A DNA stretch of 64,000 bases from the IMG/VR virus record IMGVR_UViG_3300049847_000435, positions 22,103-86,102 of that record. The stretch is one strand, 5' to 3'. The translations under genes were made by a program, and so were the position numbers. The DNA comes from a virus. Under the pieces are notes generated by a model. That model was not told the DNA's origin and did not search any database. It was given only the letters and a program-made list of their open reading frames with translations. This document shows positions 25,788 to 33,385 of the stretch, piece by piece; position 1 is the stretch's first letter, and the number at the start of each line of letters is the position of its first letter.

Positions 25788-26380
25788 TGCTAATCGAATC
25801 TATAGAGCAGTACATCGCTTTGCGCCACCATCTGGAGCCAGTGGTAGTGCAGGGAAAGAATCACAAGATAGCGATTCCATGCGCCAATACACTAGTTGTC
25901 AAGCGGGCGTTGGTGCTCGCCAATACGTACAACCCAAACAGCGTACCAGACGATAAGATGGAGCTACTAAGCCAGTCCATCATTGATAATGGCTTCGCCT
26001 TCCCGGTCGTTACCATCTACGACCCAGACCAGCAGGCATTTGTTATCATCGATGGATTTCACCGCTTCATGATTGCGGGGTACGACTATCTTGGGCTATC
26101 CCACATCCCGATTGTCGTACTAGAACATAACGCATCAAAGCGGATGGTAGCCACCATCCAGTTCAATAAGGCGAGAGGGGTACATCAGGTCGATTTAGAC
26201 GCTGATGTTATCCGGGGTCTAATCAACCAGGGCATGAGCGAAGATGACATCTCGATCCATCTTGGATTGGACATTGAGACCATTCACCGCTACAAGCAAC
26301 TCACCGGCATCGCTGATCTCTTCAAGAATGCGCAATATTCAATGAGTTGGTCAATCGTGGAGGTGGAAGATGCAGCCTAA
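25787..26380 (+). CDS. IbrB-like ParB/sulfiredoxin-fold protein
   Basis: 197 aa. The ParB/Srx core runs from about residue 40 to 125: ANTYNPNSVPDDKMELLSQS, GFAFPVVTIYD, VIIDGFHRF. A VDLDADVIRGLINQGMSEDD helix and an HTH-like LGLDIETIHRYKQL follow. The start shares its A with the IbrA stop. The pair IbrA-IbrB is conserved in phages and prophages. In this fold the GxHR motif binds nucleotides or DNA. Confidence 0.85.
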   Translation: MLIESIEQYIALRHHLEPVVVQGKNHKIAIPCANTLVVKRALVLANTYNPNSVPDDKMELLSQSIIDNGFAFPVVTIYDPDQQAFVIIDGFHRFMIAGYDYLGLSHIPIVVLEHNASKRMVATIQFNKARGVHQVDLDADVIRGLINQGMSEDDISIHLGLDIETIHRYKQLTGIADLFKNAQYSMSWSIVEVEDAA

Positions 26381-27023
26381 ATGGCCCTACGGTGACGCCT
26401 GGGAGCAGTTCCCCATCGAGTTGGGTGAAGTGTGGGGCATTTCCGCAAATGAAAGCCGGGTGGCAGTACACGACCTATTCGAGCCGCTACCGGAATTCAT
26501 GAAGTGCGCCGACATGCTCTTTGTCGATCCTCCCTGGAATCAGGGAAACGTCAACACCTTCTACACCAAGGCGGGTCGAACCGACTACATCAACAATTTT
26601 ACTGACTTTGAAAAGGCATTCTTTCGACGCGTAAAAGACATCAATCCAGTTACATGCTACATCGAAATTGGTTTTCAGGCAGTAGACAAATGGCAGGCGC
26701 TGCTTTCGGAGACGTACCCAGTTGTGCAAAAGTGGGACGTTGTTTACTACCGGAAGCACCCATGTCACATTCTGCGCGGCAGCCGCAGCGCTCCGCTTGA
26801 TTTTGACTATACCGGCATGGACGAGTCGAAGGTGATCGCCAAGGCAGGAGAAATCGAGCAGTATAGCGTACTGGGTGACATTTGTATGGGGCGCGGGCTG
26901 GTCGGTATGGCGGCATTTTCGGCAGGAAAGCCATTCGTTGGCACCGAACTCAACAAGCGGAGATTGGCTTGCCTATTACAGAAACTCCACAAGAAGGGTG
27001 CCGAGGTAAAAAAGTATGAGTGA
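26370..27023 (+). CDS. DPPW-type DNA methyltransferase-like protein
   Basis: 217 aa overlapping IbrB by 11 bp. The catalytic-type motif DPPW (in LFVDPPWNQGN, about residue 52) and the AdoMet-site equivalent GDICMGRGLVGMAAFSAG near 165-182 give a beta-like order. The unusual motif I (D-x-C-x-G-x-G) and its location in the IbrAB operon suggest it may alter a base other than by simple methylation, or methylate the product of IbrA/B. That is inference. Confidence 0.82.
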   Translation: MQPKWPYGDAWEQFPIELGEVWGISANESRVAVHDLFEPLPEFMKCADMLFVDPPWNQGNVNTFYTKAGRTDYINNFTDFEKAFFRRVKDINPVTCYIEIGFQAVDKWQALLSETYPVVQKWDVVYYRKHPCHILRGSRSAPLDFDYTGMDESKVIAKAGEIEQYSVLGDICMGRGLVGMAAFSAGKPFVGTELNKRRLACLLQKLHKKGAEVKKYE

Positions 27024-27261
27024 GAAATTAACCCCGGCGCAAGCCGCCGCAGCTTGCGCTACTATCAACGAATTCATCGCCGGGGAGGTGGACGTAAAAG
27101 CCGTGCCCGGCGATGACGGTTCCATTGCTTGGGTGCGTGTCTATCCGCAGGGAGAGTATCCATTCGCTCGCAATGAGGCGCTACAGCGTCTAGTGCAAGC
27201 CCAATACAATCCGCAAAAACTCTTGGAATTCGCCATCACCAAAGCAAAGGAAAGTAAATGA
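27016..27261 (+). CDS. Small protein of modification operon, 81 aa
   Basis: Overlaps the methylase end by 8 bp. An Ala-rich start (TPAQAAAACATINEFIAGE) followed by a short beta-alpha domain. Coupled to the next gene by ATGA. No family recognised. Confidence 0.65.
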   Translation: MSEKLTPAQAAAACATINEFIAGEVDVKAVPGDDGSIAWVRVYPQGEYPFARNEALQRLVQAQYNPQKLLEFAITKAKESK

Positions 27262-27722
27262 ATAGCTACATCTCGACGCGCAAGGCGCGTCAAATCGTCG
27301 AGGAATTCGGCATCACTGGAAATATCCCCGACGTACTGTCGAAGGCCGCCACGCGCAAAGATGTCGTTGCCCGGTATGACCCCGAAGAGCGCGATAAGTG
27401 GCAATTCAATCGAAACAGCCTTGTTCTATGGCTACTGGATGACGCTGCCCACAAGCGCGGCGTACGCGCCAAAAGCGAGAAGTCGACCATCTATGAGGTG
27501 CTACAACAAGACATTGCCGATGGCAACCCATCCATTGGCGAGATCGGCTTTACGATGGATGGCGACCAGCGCGCCGGCTTTGTACGGTTTATTGGGGTTG
27601 ATGAGCCACCGGAGGGCACAATCGTCCCGTTGGCTAACCTTGGCATCAACCCAGAAATCGGCTATTTCGACAAGCGAGAATTTACGGACGTGAAGTCAAT
27701 TTGCGAGGATGGTCATGAATAA
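27258..27722 (+). CDS. Unknown protein of modification operon, 154 aa
   Basis: N-terminal segment STRKARQIVEEFGITGNIPD looks helical with an HTH character; the C-terminal third is beta-rich. Located in a run of overlapping starts and stops. No family recognised. Confidence 0.65.
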   Translation: MNSYISTRKARQIVEEFGITGNIPDVLSKAATRKDVVARYDPEERDKWQFNRNSLVLWLLDDAAHKRGVRAKSEKSTIYEVLQQDIADGNPSIGEIGFTMDGDQRAGFVRFIGVDEPPEGTIVPLANLGINPEIGYFDKREFTDVKSICEDGHE

Positions 27723-28212
27723 ACTACCACCCCATACCGAAGAATTACTGAAAGAGTTTCAGAGCGGGACCATGTTCCCATTCTCTGAAACTCTCAATCG
27801 TGCGGGATTCATTATTAAGAGTGAATTCCTGCCCAGGGCCTACCCAGTCGCAACATTGGTGGTGACTCCCATGTTGTCGATGCAGGAAACCGGTGCCGTC
27901 TTCTACATAAACTTGGTAATCCTCAACCAGTTCAATAAGCAGCTACTTGAAGCCGATTCATTCCTCAACATCGCGAGCGAAGGCGACGAGCGTATCCTGC
28001 GCTCGCTCACTAATCAGGACACACTCGACTTCCATTTTTACGATCAATCTGTAGAGTACAAAGGTTCCAAGCGCATTCGCTGGAATGCTAAAACCGCTGG
28101 CGACATCCGCAATATGATGCGCCAGGCGAGGGAGCACAACGCTACACTGCATACACTGGACTTTCCAGTAGCGCGCACGGCGTTGATGGAACAACTGGAA
28201 GACGGTCGATAA
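27715..28212 (+). CDS. Last gene of modification operon, 165 aa
   Basis: ATG 27715 is preferred to 27709 because GAGG lies at the right distance. The middle (LVVTPMLSMQETGAVFYINL) is beta-rich and the end helical. The operon ends 30 bp later at a strong bidirectional terminator. No family recognised. Confidence 0.68.
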   Translation: MNKLPPHTEELLKEFQSGTMFPFSETLNRAGFIIKSEFLPRAYPVATLVVTPMLSMQETGAVFYINLVILNQFNKQLLEADSFLNIASEGDERILRSLTNQDTLDFHFYDQSVEYKGSKRIRWNAKTAGDIRNMMRQAREHNATLHTLDFPVARTALMEQLEDGR

Positions 28213-28244
28213 ATTCCCAAACGATCTGTGTAATTGATTCAATA

Positions 28245-28282
28245 AAAAAGAGAGTGACGCAGATGATCGTCACTCTCTTTTT
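28245..28282. terminator. Bidirectional terminator between convergent transcripts
   Basis: A 15-bp stem (AAAAAGAGAGTGACG and complement) with an 8-nt loop. A-runs and T-runs on both sides allow it to stop the plus-strand modification operon and the minus-strand exonuclease transcript. Confidence 0.92.
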
Positions 28283-28289
28283 GTTAGGC

Positions 28290-28313
28290 AAATACGAAAA
28301 CGTTTTCGTATTT
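28290..28313. repeat. Dispersed palindrome, copy 2 (24 bp perfect)
   Basis: AAATACGAAAAC and its exact complement, no spacer. Its last base is the first position of the exonuclease stop codon on the minus strand, so it sits between the terminator and the gene end. Confidence 0.95.
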
Positions 28314-28945
28314 CATTTCATCGATACAGCACCCATTGCATCAGGCACGCGCTCGAACTCGCCATAGTGCCACCAATTGATTACGTTGAGTTCTCCACGA
28401 TCAGCGCGTGGAGGCAAAACAATCGGCGACGCGTCGAGCAATGCCTTGTACAAGGATTGTACTATCTCGACATCTGACGTGCAATACGCTACAGCCTTCC
28501 GAAAGTCCTCATCACTGCCACTGCGCAACCATTCGGCGGCACCTTGCCCATCCGCCAACTTTGAGCGACCAAGCGTAGCTTCGCTCACCACGCCCAGTCC
28601 ATACCAGCGCCCTGTATGATTCCGAATTTCGGCAAACAGATCGAACGTCTGGATCGTTTCGTGCTCAATCTCCAGTACATTCCAGCCTGCCTTTTTAGCG
28701 TTATTGATGATGACTGGGATGTCGAAATGATTAATGTTCCATCCACAAATCTCTGCGCCGGACCAGACGAGATAGTTGTACAGATCGATAATCTGATCCT
28801 TCGTCCATACCCGCGGCGACGACTCGTTGTCGTCAATCGTGACTGCGATACCGAATTCCATCGCGGCGATTTGCTGGTCGCGTGGAAGGGACTTGATATG
28901 CTCGTCTTGGAAAAATGTTGTGGTTTCGATGTCTAAGAAAATCAT
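28313..28945 (-). CDS. PolB-type 3'-5' exonuclease (DEDD family)
   Basis: 210 aa; start ATG 28945 with GGAGGAG just before it. Exo I motif MIFLDIETT at the very start, Exo II region CGWNINHFDIPVI (about residue 80) and Exo III-type YCTSDVEIVQSLY. These are the acidic residues of the RNase H-like DEDDy exonuclease related to the proofreading domain of DNA polymerase B. It stands alone without a polymerase part. Likely works in phage replication or recombination. Confidence 0.88.
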   Translation of the reverse strand: MIFLDIETTTFFQDEHIKSLPRDQQIAAMEFGIAVTIDDNESSPRVWTKDQIIDLYNYLVWSGAEICGWNINHFDIPVIINNAKKAGWNVLEIEHETIQTFDLFAEIRNHTGRWYGLGVVSEATLGRSKLADGQGAAEWLRSGSDEDFRKAVAYCTSDVEIVQSLYKALLDASPIVLPPRADRGELNVINWWHYGEFERVPDAMGAVSMK

Positions 28946-28968
28946 TGACTCCTCCAAAAATATAGGTT

Positions 28969-29014
28969 TACCCCCTTTCAAATGCGAAAACGTTTTCGTA
29001 TTTGAAAGGGGGTA
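28969..29014. repeat. Dispersed palindrome, copy 3 (46 bp, one mismatch)
   Basis: The largest member: the GAAAACGTTTTC core extends through CAAATGCG/CGTATTTG to CCCCCTTT/AAAGGGGG and TA/TA ends. The single mismatch is a G:T. It lies directly upstream of the exonuclease ribosome site and downstream of the gene at 29164. Confidence 0.95.
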
Positions 29015-29163
29015 GGGGGGGGGAACATCAATGGGGGTCTACCCCTTAACACCGTTCGGTGAGCGTTCGTTTTGCCGTTCGGTGGCGTTCGTTCGGCGTT
29101 CGCTACCGGAGAAAACACCCCCCTCTGCTCGTTACCGAACGAACGCCGAACGGCGATCCCCAA
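29006..29163. other. Iteron-like and G-rich non-coding region
   Basis: Contains a G-rich tract (G5-TA-G9-AACATCAAT-G5) able to form a G-quadruplex, then clustered short repeats: CGTTCGGT and GCGTTCG variants at about 29052-29102 on one strand and their complements (CCGAACGAACGCCGAACGG) at 29134-29153. Clustered short direct and inverted repeats next to replication genes are typical of replication origins. No gene fits here. Origin function is inferred. Confidence 0.45.
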
Positions 29164-29358
29164 CTATGTGAAATACTTATCGATCATGTCTCGCAAATGC
29201 GGGGATTGAATTTGACCAATGTACTGATTGATCTCCTCCAGAATACTCATTACATCATCAAGCAACTCGTCGTTTGATTTCTGGAGAACTTCATTTCTTT
29301 CCAGCAAATCTGAAATGCGCTCGCTTAAACCTTTCGTTTCCGAATACTGATTGTCCAT
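29164..29358 (-). CDS. Coiled-coil protein, 64 aa
   Basis: GAAAGGA before the ATG. Heptad-like pattern ISDLLERNEVLQKSNDELLD over most of its length suggests a coiled coil. It is flanked by two dispersed palindromes. No family recognised. Confidence 0.7.
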   Translation of the reverse strand: MDNQYSETKGLSERISDLLERNEVLQKSNDELLDDVMSILEEINQYIGQIQSPHLRDMIDKYFT

Positions 29359-29388
29359 TACGTATCCTTTCTTTTTAGTGAATCACTC

Positions 29389-29416
29389 CCAAATACGAAA
29401 ACGTTTTCGTATTTGG
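29389..29416. repeat. Dispersed palindrome, copy 4 (28 bp perfect)
   Basis: CCAAATACGAAAAC and its complement around the GAAAACGTTTTC core. It lies between the stop of the Gp3-like gene and the start of the coiled-coil gene, on the minus-strand transcript. Confidence 0.95.
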
Positions 29417-29438
29417 CATAGGAGTCAACTCCTATGCC
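29415..29438 (-). terminator. Hairpin after Gp3-like gene
   Basis: 10-bp stem GGCATAGGAG/CTCCTATGCC with a 4-nt loop, touching palindrome copy 4 and starting 10 bp after the Gp3-like stop on the minus strand. No T-run follows, so it may mark mRNA 3' processing rather than clean termination. Confidence 0.6.
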
Positions 29439-29447
29439 AAATACATC

Positions 29448-30533
29448 TTACTTACCGGTGGTCGCTCCCGCCTCTGCCGCCTTCTTATCAATTCCATACT
29501 TCGCCTTTATTGCCTCACCATTCGCGGTAAGAGAATCGGCGAGCGAATCGCACTCATCATCTGATAGCTCGACGATAGTGGAACGAATCTGCGTCTTGTT
29601 TTTCCTGCACCAGCCCACCACCAAGTAGGTGGTGGCGCTTGCCGATTCCGCGCCAAACAATTTATCGATGGTATTGATTAGCCGGTCAATCGCCGGGCTT
29701 TGTCGGGGAGCGCCATCGAATGGGTTGTCGCCATCTTCACTAAATTCCCCAGCGAGATCGTCGCCAACAATCTCGCCAGTATCGCCGTCTACGAAAGTAT
29801 ACATCGACTCATGGCTGGCGCTGGATTGCGCAGGCAGCAACGCAAAGGCTTCGTTGCGCATCGCCAGTAACTTGCGCTGTACCCATTCTGGGTCTGGTTC
29901 CAGAAACAGAAGATTCTTTACGCGTCGCACCCGCTTTCCGTCGTCCCCTGGGGTGCTGATTTCCTTTTTACGGCGAGTGAGCAGGAACGGCACGCCATTC
30001 AGACTGCCGCGAACGCCATGAGCCGCCTGAAGATTTTGCGTCAGTTGGATGATATCGTAAACGGAATGCGTCTCCACAATCACATACGCCAGACGTGCGA
30101 GTTCTGGAATGATCACATAGAGCCTTCCCACCTGCTTGCAACCACATTTACCGCCGCATAGACGTTCGCACTGCTTCGGACTCGCTGATGCCTTGCCGTC
30201 CTTCTCGCGTGAAAACGTCTGTATTTCGCTATCGCAGCGACGCTGTAGCCCGCCCGCACTATACTCCTCCATCCACGCCTGAAAGTTGCCGTCTGGCGTG
30301 GGGAATGGGAGCAGGATGCGGATCGACTTGGGCTTATCGCCATAAGCTTTGGCGAACGATTCGACGGCAGCGGCATCCTGGCTATCGAAGCGGAAGTAAT
30401 CCAGGTCTTTCCCGTAGACCTCGTACTTCTTCCCTTCGGCGCTTGTCTTCTGCTGCTTGACATCGCCTTTGCGCAACTTTCCAATGATCGGAAACTGCGC
30501 CGTCTGGTTGATTTGCAAACTCTTAATTGGCAT
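29448..30533 (-). CDS. Gp3-like family protein (annotated elsewhere as recombination directionality factor)
   Basis: 361 aa. The start PIKSLQINQTAQFPIIGKL and the blocks YFRFDSQDAAAVESFAKAYG, RCDSEIQTF, CERLCGGKCGC and GRLYVIIPELARLAYVIVET fit the Gp3-like family as I know it, which includes the phiC31 RDF. Four to six cysteines may bind zinc. RDF function is established for serine-integrase phages; here both integrases are tyrosine types, so a role in replication or recombination is more likely. Overlaps the SWIM gene by 11 bp. Confidence 0.75.
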   Translation of the reverse strand: MPIKSLQINQTAQFPIIGKLRKGDVKQQKTSAEGKKYEVYGKDLDYFRFDSQDAAAVESFAKAYGDKPKSIRILLPFPTPDGNFQAWMEEYSAGGLQRRCDSEIQTFSREKDGKASASPKQCERLCGGKCGCKQVGRLYVIIPELARLAYVIVETHSVYDIIQLTQNLQAAHGVRGSLNGVPFLLTRRKKEISTPGDDGKRVRRVKNLLFLEPDPEWVQRKLLAMRNEAFALLPAQSSASHESMYTFVDGDTGEIVGDDLAGEFSEDGDNPFDGAPRQSPAIDRLINTIDKLFGAESASATTYLVVGWCRKNKTQIRSTIVELSDDECDSLADSLTANGEAIKAKYGIDKKAAEAGATTGK

Positions 30534-31524
30534 ATTCGATCCCCTTATTCTCTAAAATGAACTGCTTCACGGTATTGGGTAGCGCCTCCCAAACTTCGAG
30601 CGCCCGCTCCTGGTTTACTGCAATCTGGGCATGCAACTGCATGACACGCCCAGCCTCGTAGCTAGATAAATCTACATACAACGGACTCTTGACGAAGGCA
30701 TCCAGGTGCATGGCGATGTCTCGCAACTGAAAGCGCCGCATTCGTTCACGGTCCGCCATCTGCCAGGTCTGACCTTTGTGCCAGAAGATCGACTCTTCCA
30801 GTGGCAGCCCATCCCCCTTGGCGATGCGATAGTAGTAGTCGGTGAATCCCGCCAACTTCATCGGCATATCCACCAGTGCCCACCCAACCTGAGCCATTAC
30901 CCACTGAAACTGCGGCAACGTGACCGGGATGACTTCGAGCGGGGTCAAGCGAACGTGCTGGCTCATGCCATGATGCCAATAGCCAGCCACGCGAGCGCGA
31001 TTGCCTTCGCCATGCCAGTCGTAATCCCGCTCAATGAGGAGATCGACAAATTCTCCCGGCACTTGCTCGATGATAGGTTGCAGGTACGCCAGTAATCCTG
31101 GGTGACGGTCGCCTTGCCAGTTGGTCTTGAGTGCAACCGCCAATCGATGCTGGCAAAGCTTGCCGAATGTCGGCACGATCGGCGCTTGCTCATCACGACA
31201 ATCGCACCAACCGCCGCGCTTACTGCATTTGTGATTGCCGACCTGCCACAGATCGTTCCCATTGCTGTCAGCCTCCACGATGTGATAGAGTCCACCATTC
31301 AGTACAATCTCCATCGCCTTGCGTGCCCGGCTGCCACCCTTGACGTAGTGAATCTCCGGCCATTTTGCCTCGTACTTTTCGACCAGTTCCAGCAGTGGTA
31401 GCCGGTCAGCTTCAACCCTGGCTTGCTGCTGGCTATCCGCGGCGATCCCTTTCTGTGCTTCCGCCAAGATAGCCGCTTGCGTAGCGTCCCACCCTTGCTT
31501 TTTGAATTCTGCGATAGTGTTCAC
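30523..31524 (-). CDS. SWIM zinc-finger protein, 333 aa
   Basis: The SWIM signature CxCx(n)CxH is at about residues 106-126: CDCRDEQAPIVPTFGKLCQH, preceded by KCSKRGGW. SWIM fingers bind DNA or protein. The region around it (YHIVEADSNGNDLWQVGN, quoted for position) fits the usual beta hairpin. The C-terminal 200 residues match nothing I recognise. Lies in an overlapping minus-strand operon with the Gp3-like protein. Confidence 0.75.
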   Translation of the reverse strand: MNTIAEFKKQGWDATQAAILAEAQKGIAADSQQQARVEADRLPLLELVEKYEAKWPEIHYVKGGSRARKAMEIVLNGGLYHIVEADSNGNDLWQVGNHKCSKRGGWCDCRDEQAPIVPTFGKLCQHRLAVALKTNWQGDRHPGLLAYLQPIIEQVPGEFVDLLIERDYDWHGEGNRARVAGYWHHGMSQHVRLTPLEVIPVTLPQFQWVMAQVGWALVDMPMKLAGFTDYYYRIAKGDGLPLEESIFWHKGQTWQMADRERMRRFQLRDIAMHLDAFVKSPLYVDLSSYEAGRVMQLHAQIAVNQERALEVWEALPNTVKQFILENKGIEYAN

Positions 31525-31739
31525 TTGACCACCTCCAACAGTTTTTCGATCTCCCTTATCGCCGCTTCCGCCCCGCCACCGAACACATCACGCATTGGAC
31601 GAGATTGGAGCAGGCACAACATCACGCTTAAATTAGATTTCACCGTCGCTCGGCTGTCCGTTTGAATGCCATAGTCTTGCACATTCAAACTCTGCTTGTG
31701 CCCAGATTTGCGCGAGCGATTTTGTTTCATTTTTACCAT
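31521..31739 (-). CDS. Small basic protein, 72 aa
   Basis: ATGA overlap with the SWIM gene. Basic N-terminus (MVKMKQNRSRKSGHKQS) and helical C-terminus. First gene of the overlapping run 31739-29448 on the minus strand. No family recognised. Confidence 0.62.
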   Translation of the reverse strand: MVKMKQNRSRKSGHKQSLNVQDYGIQTDSRATVKSNLSVMLCLLQSRPMRDVFGGGAEAAIREIEKLLEVVK

Positions 31740-31809
31740 AATTATTTACCGAGAATTGAACCTCGTGCACCCACCGGAACTTATCAGCAGCGAGCGCACG
31801 AGGATTGAA

Positions 31810-32184
31810 CTACCCAACGAACAGACTGCACGACAGAGCGTAGCGCGCCGCCTTCGTCAACCCCTTATACAATCGCTTGCGCAATACCTCTCTGTGCGCA
31901 GCGGCCTTGCTCTCGTAATCGCCAGGCAGAGCGATCTGGATATCCAACCGCTCTGATTTCCACGCGCTGTACACGCGTGGGTCAAGCGTTTCGGGGTCGG
32001 GAGTTTGCCGGGTGAAGCCCAACGCGGACAATTGACCCTCAACCTCGCCCAGCTTCTCCACAGGCACGCAAATCAACATATCGATGTCATTTGCGTAGAC
32101 GTTGCCATACGCGGCAGAGCCGATTAGAATCGGGCTGTAGGGACGCATGAGCGCCAGGGACTGCGAAGAGATAAGGCTTTTCAT
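31810..32184 (-). CDS. Nucleotidyltransferase-fold protein, 124 aa
   Basis: Residues 20-40 show IGSAAYGNVYANDIDMLI: Gly-Ser, then Asp-x-Asp, with a later third acidic residue in RLDIQIALPG. That is the minimal nucleotidyltransferase triad, with an intact metal-binding set. Substrate unknown. It follows the small gene at 32181 by an ATGA overlap. Confidence 0.78.
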   Translation of the reverse strand: MKSLISSQSLALMRPYSPILIGSAAYGNVYANDIDMLICVPVEKLGEVEGQLSALGFTRQTPDPETLDPRVYSAWKSERLDIQIALPGDYESKAAAHREVLRKRLYKGLTKAARYALSCSLFVG

Positions 32185-32339
32185 TTCGGCTTTACCTCCT
32201 TCTTGTTGGTGTCCCCGCTTCCGGCAGTCTGCGCCTGGGACGTCGCGTCTCTCTTACCCTCATTCAACGCACCGTTCAGGATGACCGTCGATGTCCCCTT
32301 CGGCGTGATCTTCCCAACCATCACCACAAGTGTCGCCAT
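32181..32339 (-). CDS. Small protein, 52 aa
   Basis: GGGGGAAGAA precedes ATG 32339, and the stop overlaps the nucleotidyltransferase start (ATGA). Begins with a short hydrophobic strand (ATLVVMVGKITPKGTSTVIL) and ends with a polar tail rich in Thr, Gly and Lys. Short, but both coupling and ribosome site support it. Confidence 0.7.
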   Translation of the reverse strand: MATLVVMVGKITPKGTSTVILNGALNEGKRDATSQAQTAGSGDTNKKEVKPK

Positions 32340-32356
32340 TTCTTCCCCCTTACATT

Positions 32357-32392
32357 ATTCCAGCCATCGCGTTAGATAACAACGGCTGGAAT
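32357..32392 (-). terminator. Hairpin between genes 32397 and 32339
   Basis: 9-bp stem ATTCCAGCC/GGCTGGAAT with an 18-nt loop right after the stop of the gene at 32397. It leads directly into the next ribosome site without a T-run, so it is probably an attenuator or a stabilising hairpin. Confidence 0.5.
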
Positions 32393-32396
32393 TAAT

Positions 32397-32993
32397 TTAT
32401 GCCCCTGCAAGGGCGACATTTGGATTAGAGATAGAAAAGTAGCCGCGGCGCTGTTCGTCGTGCCACAGCTTCACCGGCGACTGCTGGGACTGCGCTAGCG
32501 CAACGCCCTCGGCGAATAGTTGCGCGTCCACCAAGTTACCCTGATTCTGCGCAAGCATATCGCGCAGAATGGCGACCATACCCGCGCCCTTGGCGCTGTG
32601 CGTTTTGGCATGATCCTCGTCGAGGTTGATCTCGACACCTTGCTCGTCTGAGATTTGTTGAATAAGCTCCAAGAGCGGAAACATGCGCGCTTCGTGTGCT
32701 CCAAACTTCGTCACGAATCCGCTGTTTTTTCGTGGCTCCAGGCAAATGACGATATTGCCGTTGTGGCGGTCGTAGATGGTGGCTTGGAGATGACCGGGCT
32801 TGATCGATTCGCTCGCGGTAACATAGAAGCGGGCAATAGTGCCAGCCTTCACGCCAGCCAGGTAGAGCTGATCCGCTTCGGGGTCGTCACTGGGTTGGAA
32901 GGTGTGTCCGGGGTGATTGAAGGGATTGATTCGGCGCGGGTCATGCGTGAGGTAGGTTTGAACGGCTGCACCGAGTGTGGTAGAATTCTGCAT
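32397..32993 (-). CDS. Hypothetical protein, 198 aa
   Basis: Start ATG 32993 with AAGGAG before it; the frame is open much further but that part is untranslated leader. Contains a beta-rich middle (GTIARFYVTASESIKPGHLQ, ATIYDRHNGNIVICLEPRKN) and a helical end. It is the first gene behind a strong minus-strand promoter, so it should be highly expressed early or in lysogeny. No family recognised. Confidence 0.72.
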   Translation of the reverse strand: MQNSTTLGAAVQTYLTHDPRRINPFNHPGHTFQPSDDPEADQLYLAGVKAGTIARFYVTASESIKPGHLQATIYDRHNGNIVICLEPRKNSGFVTKFGAHEARMFPLLELIQQISDEQGVEINLDEDHAKTHSAKGAGMVAILRDMLAQNQGNLVDAQLFAEGVALAQSQQSPVKLWHDEQRRGYFSISNPNVALAGA

Positions 32994-33094
32994 GATAACT
33001 CTCCTTGTGAGATTATCGACACGGGAACGCTTGGCGAAACTTTCCACGGTAGAGCCAAGCGTTCCTTTTATACGAGTAAAGCAATGCAATACAA

Positions 33095-33123
33095 TTGTAA
33101 CACTACAGATTACTTTTGTCAAG
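33095..33123 (-). promoter_or_regulatory. Near-consensus sigma70-type promoter, minus strand
   Basis: On the minus strand TTGACA (33118-33123), a 17-bp spacer and TACAAT (33095-33100), about 100 bp before the gene at 32993. It would drive the leftward replication/recombination operon (32993 to 28313). The rest of the 32994-33287 gap holds one 9-bp hairpin (33174-33203) and no gene. Confidence 0.85.
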
Positions 33124-33173
33124 CTGTAATTTAATTTAAATTCACTAATCTGTATACAACACGAGTGATTGGG

Positions 33174-33203
33174 CTCGACAAGCCACCCACTCGTTGTCGA
33201 GCG
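33174..33203. repeat. Inverted repeat in promoter region
   Basis: 9-bp arms GCTCGACAA/TTGTCGAGC with a 12-nt spacer, upstream of the minus-strand promoter. It has the spacing of an operator rather than a terminator. Confidence 0.55.
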
Positions 33204-33287
33204 GTAAACGGGAAGAGAGCGGGGAAACCAGGGAAACTGAGGAAAATTGGATCGAGATATTGCTTTTACCGCTAGACCGGGTGGCAT

Positions 33288-33317
33288 TTCAAATACGAAA
33301 ACGTTTTCGTATTTGAA
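33288..33317. repeat. Dispersed palindrome, copy 5 (30 bp perfect)
   Basis: TTCAAATACGAAAAC and its exact complement. It lies between the terminator of the gene at 33386 and the promoter region of the leftward operon. Confidence 0.95.
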
Positions 33318-33356
33318 GAAAAAAAAGAAGCGACCATCGCTTAGACTGTCGCTTCT
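33318..33356 (-). terminator. Rho-independent terminator, minus strand
   Basis: 9-bp stem AGAAGCGAC/GTCGCTTCT with a 13-nt loop; on the minus strand it is followed by a run of eight T. It ends the transcript of the exported-protein genes at 33386 and 34211. Confidence 0.92.
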
Positions 33357-33385
33357 GAGTAGAAAACATAGGATACCTTATCTAC

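Noticed and set aside
31741-31809. tRNA-like sequence on the minus strand
   Set aside because: Strings resembling T-arm and anticodon loop occur, but the anticodon stem does not pair and the T stem has only four pairs. The real feature is an 8-bp inverted repeat (31761-31803) of unknown use.
33000-33287. N-terminal extension of the 198-aa gene to 33287
   Set aside because: The region contains a near-consensus promoter and an operator-like repeat, and the ATG at 32993 has a good ribosome site.
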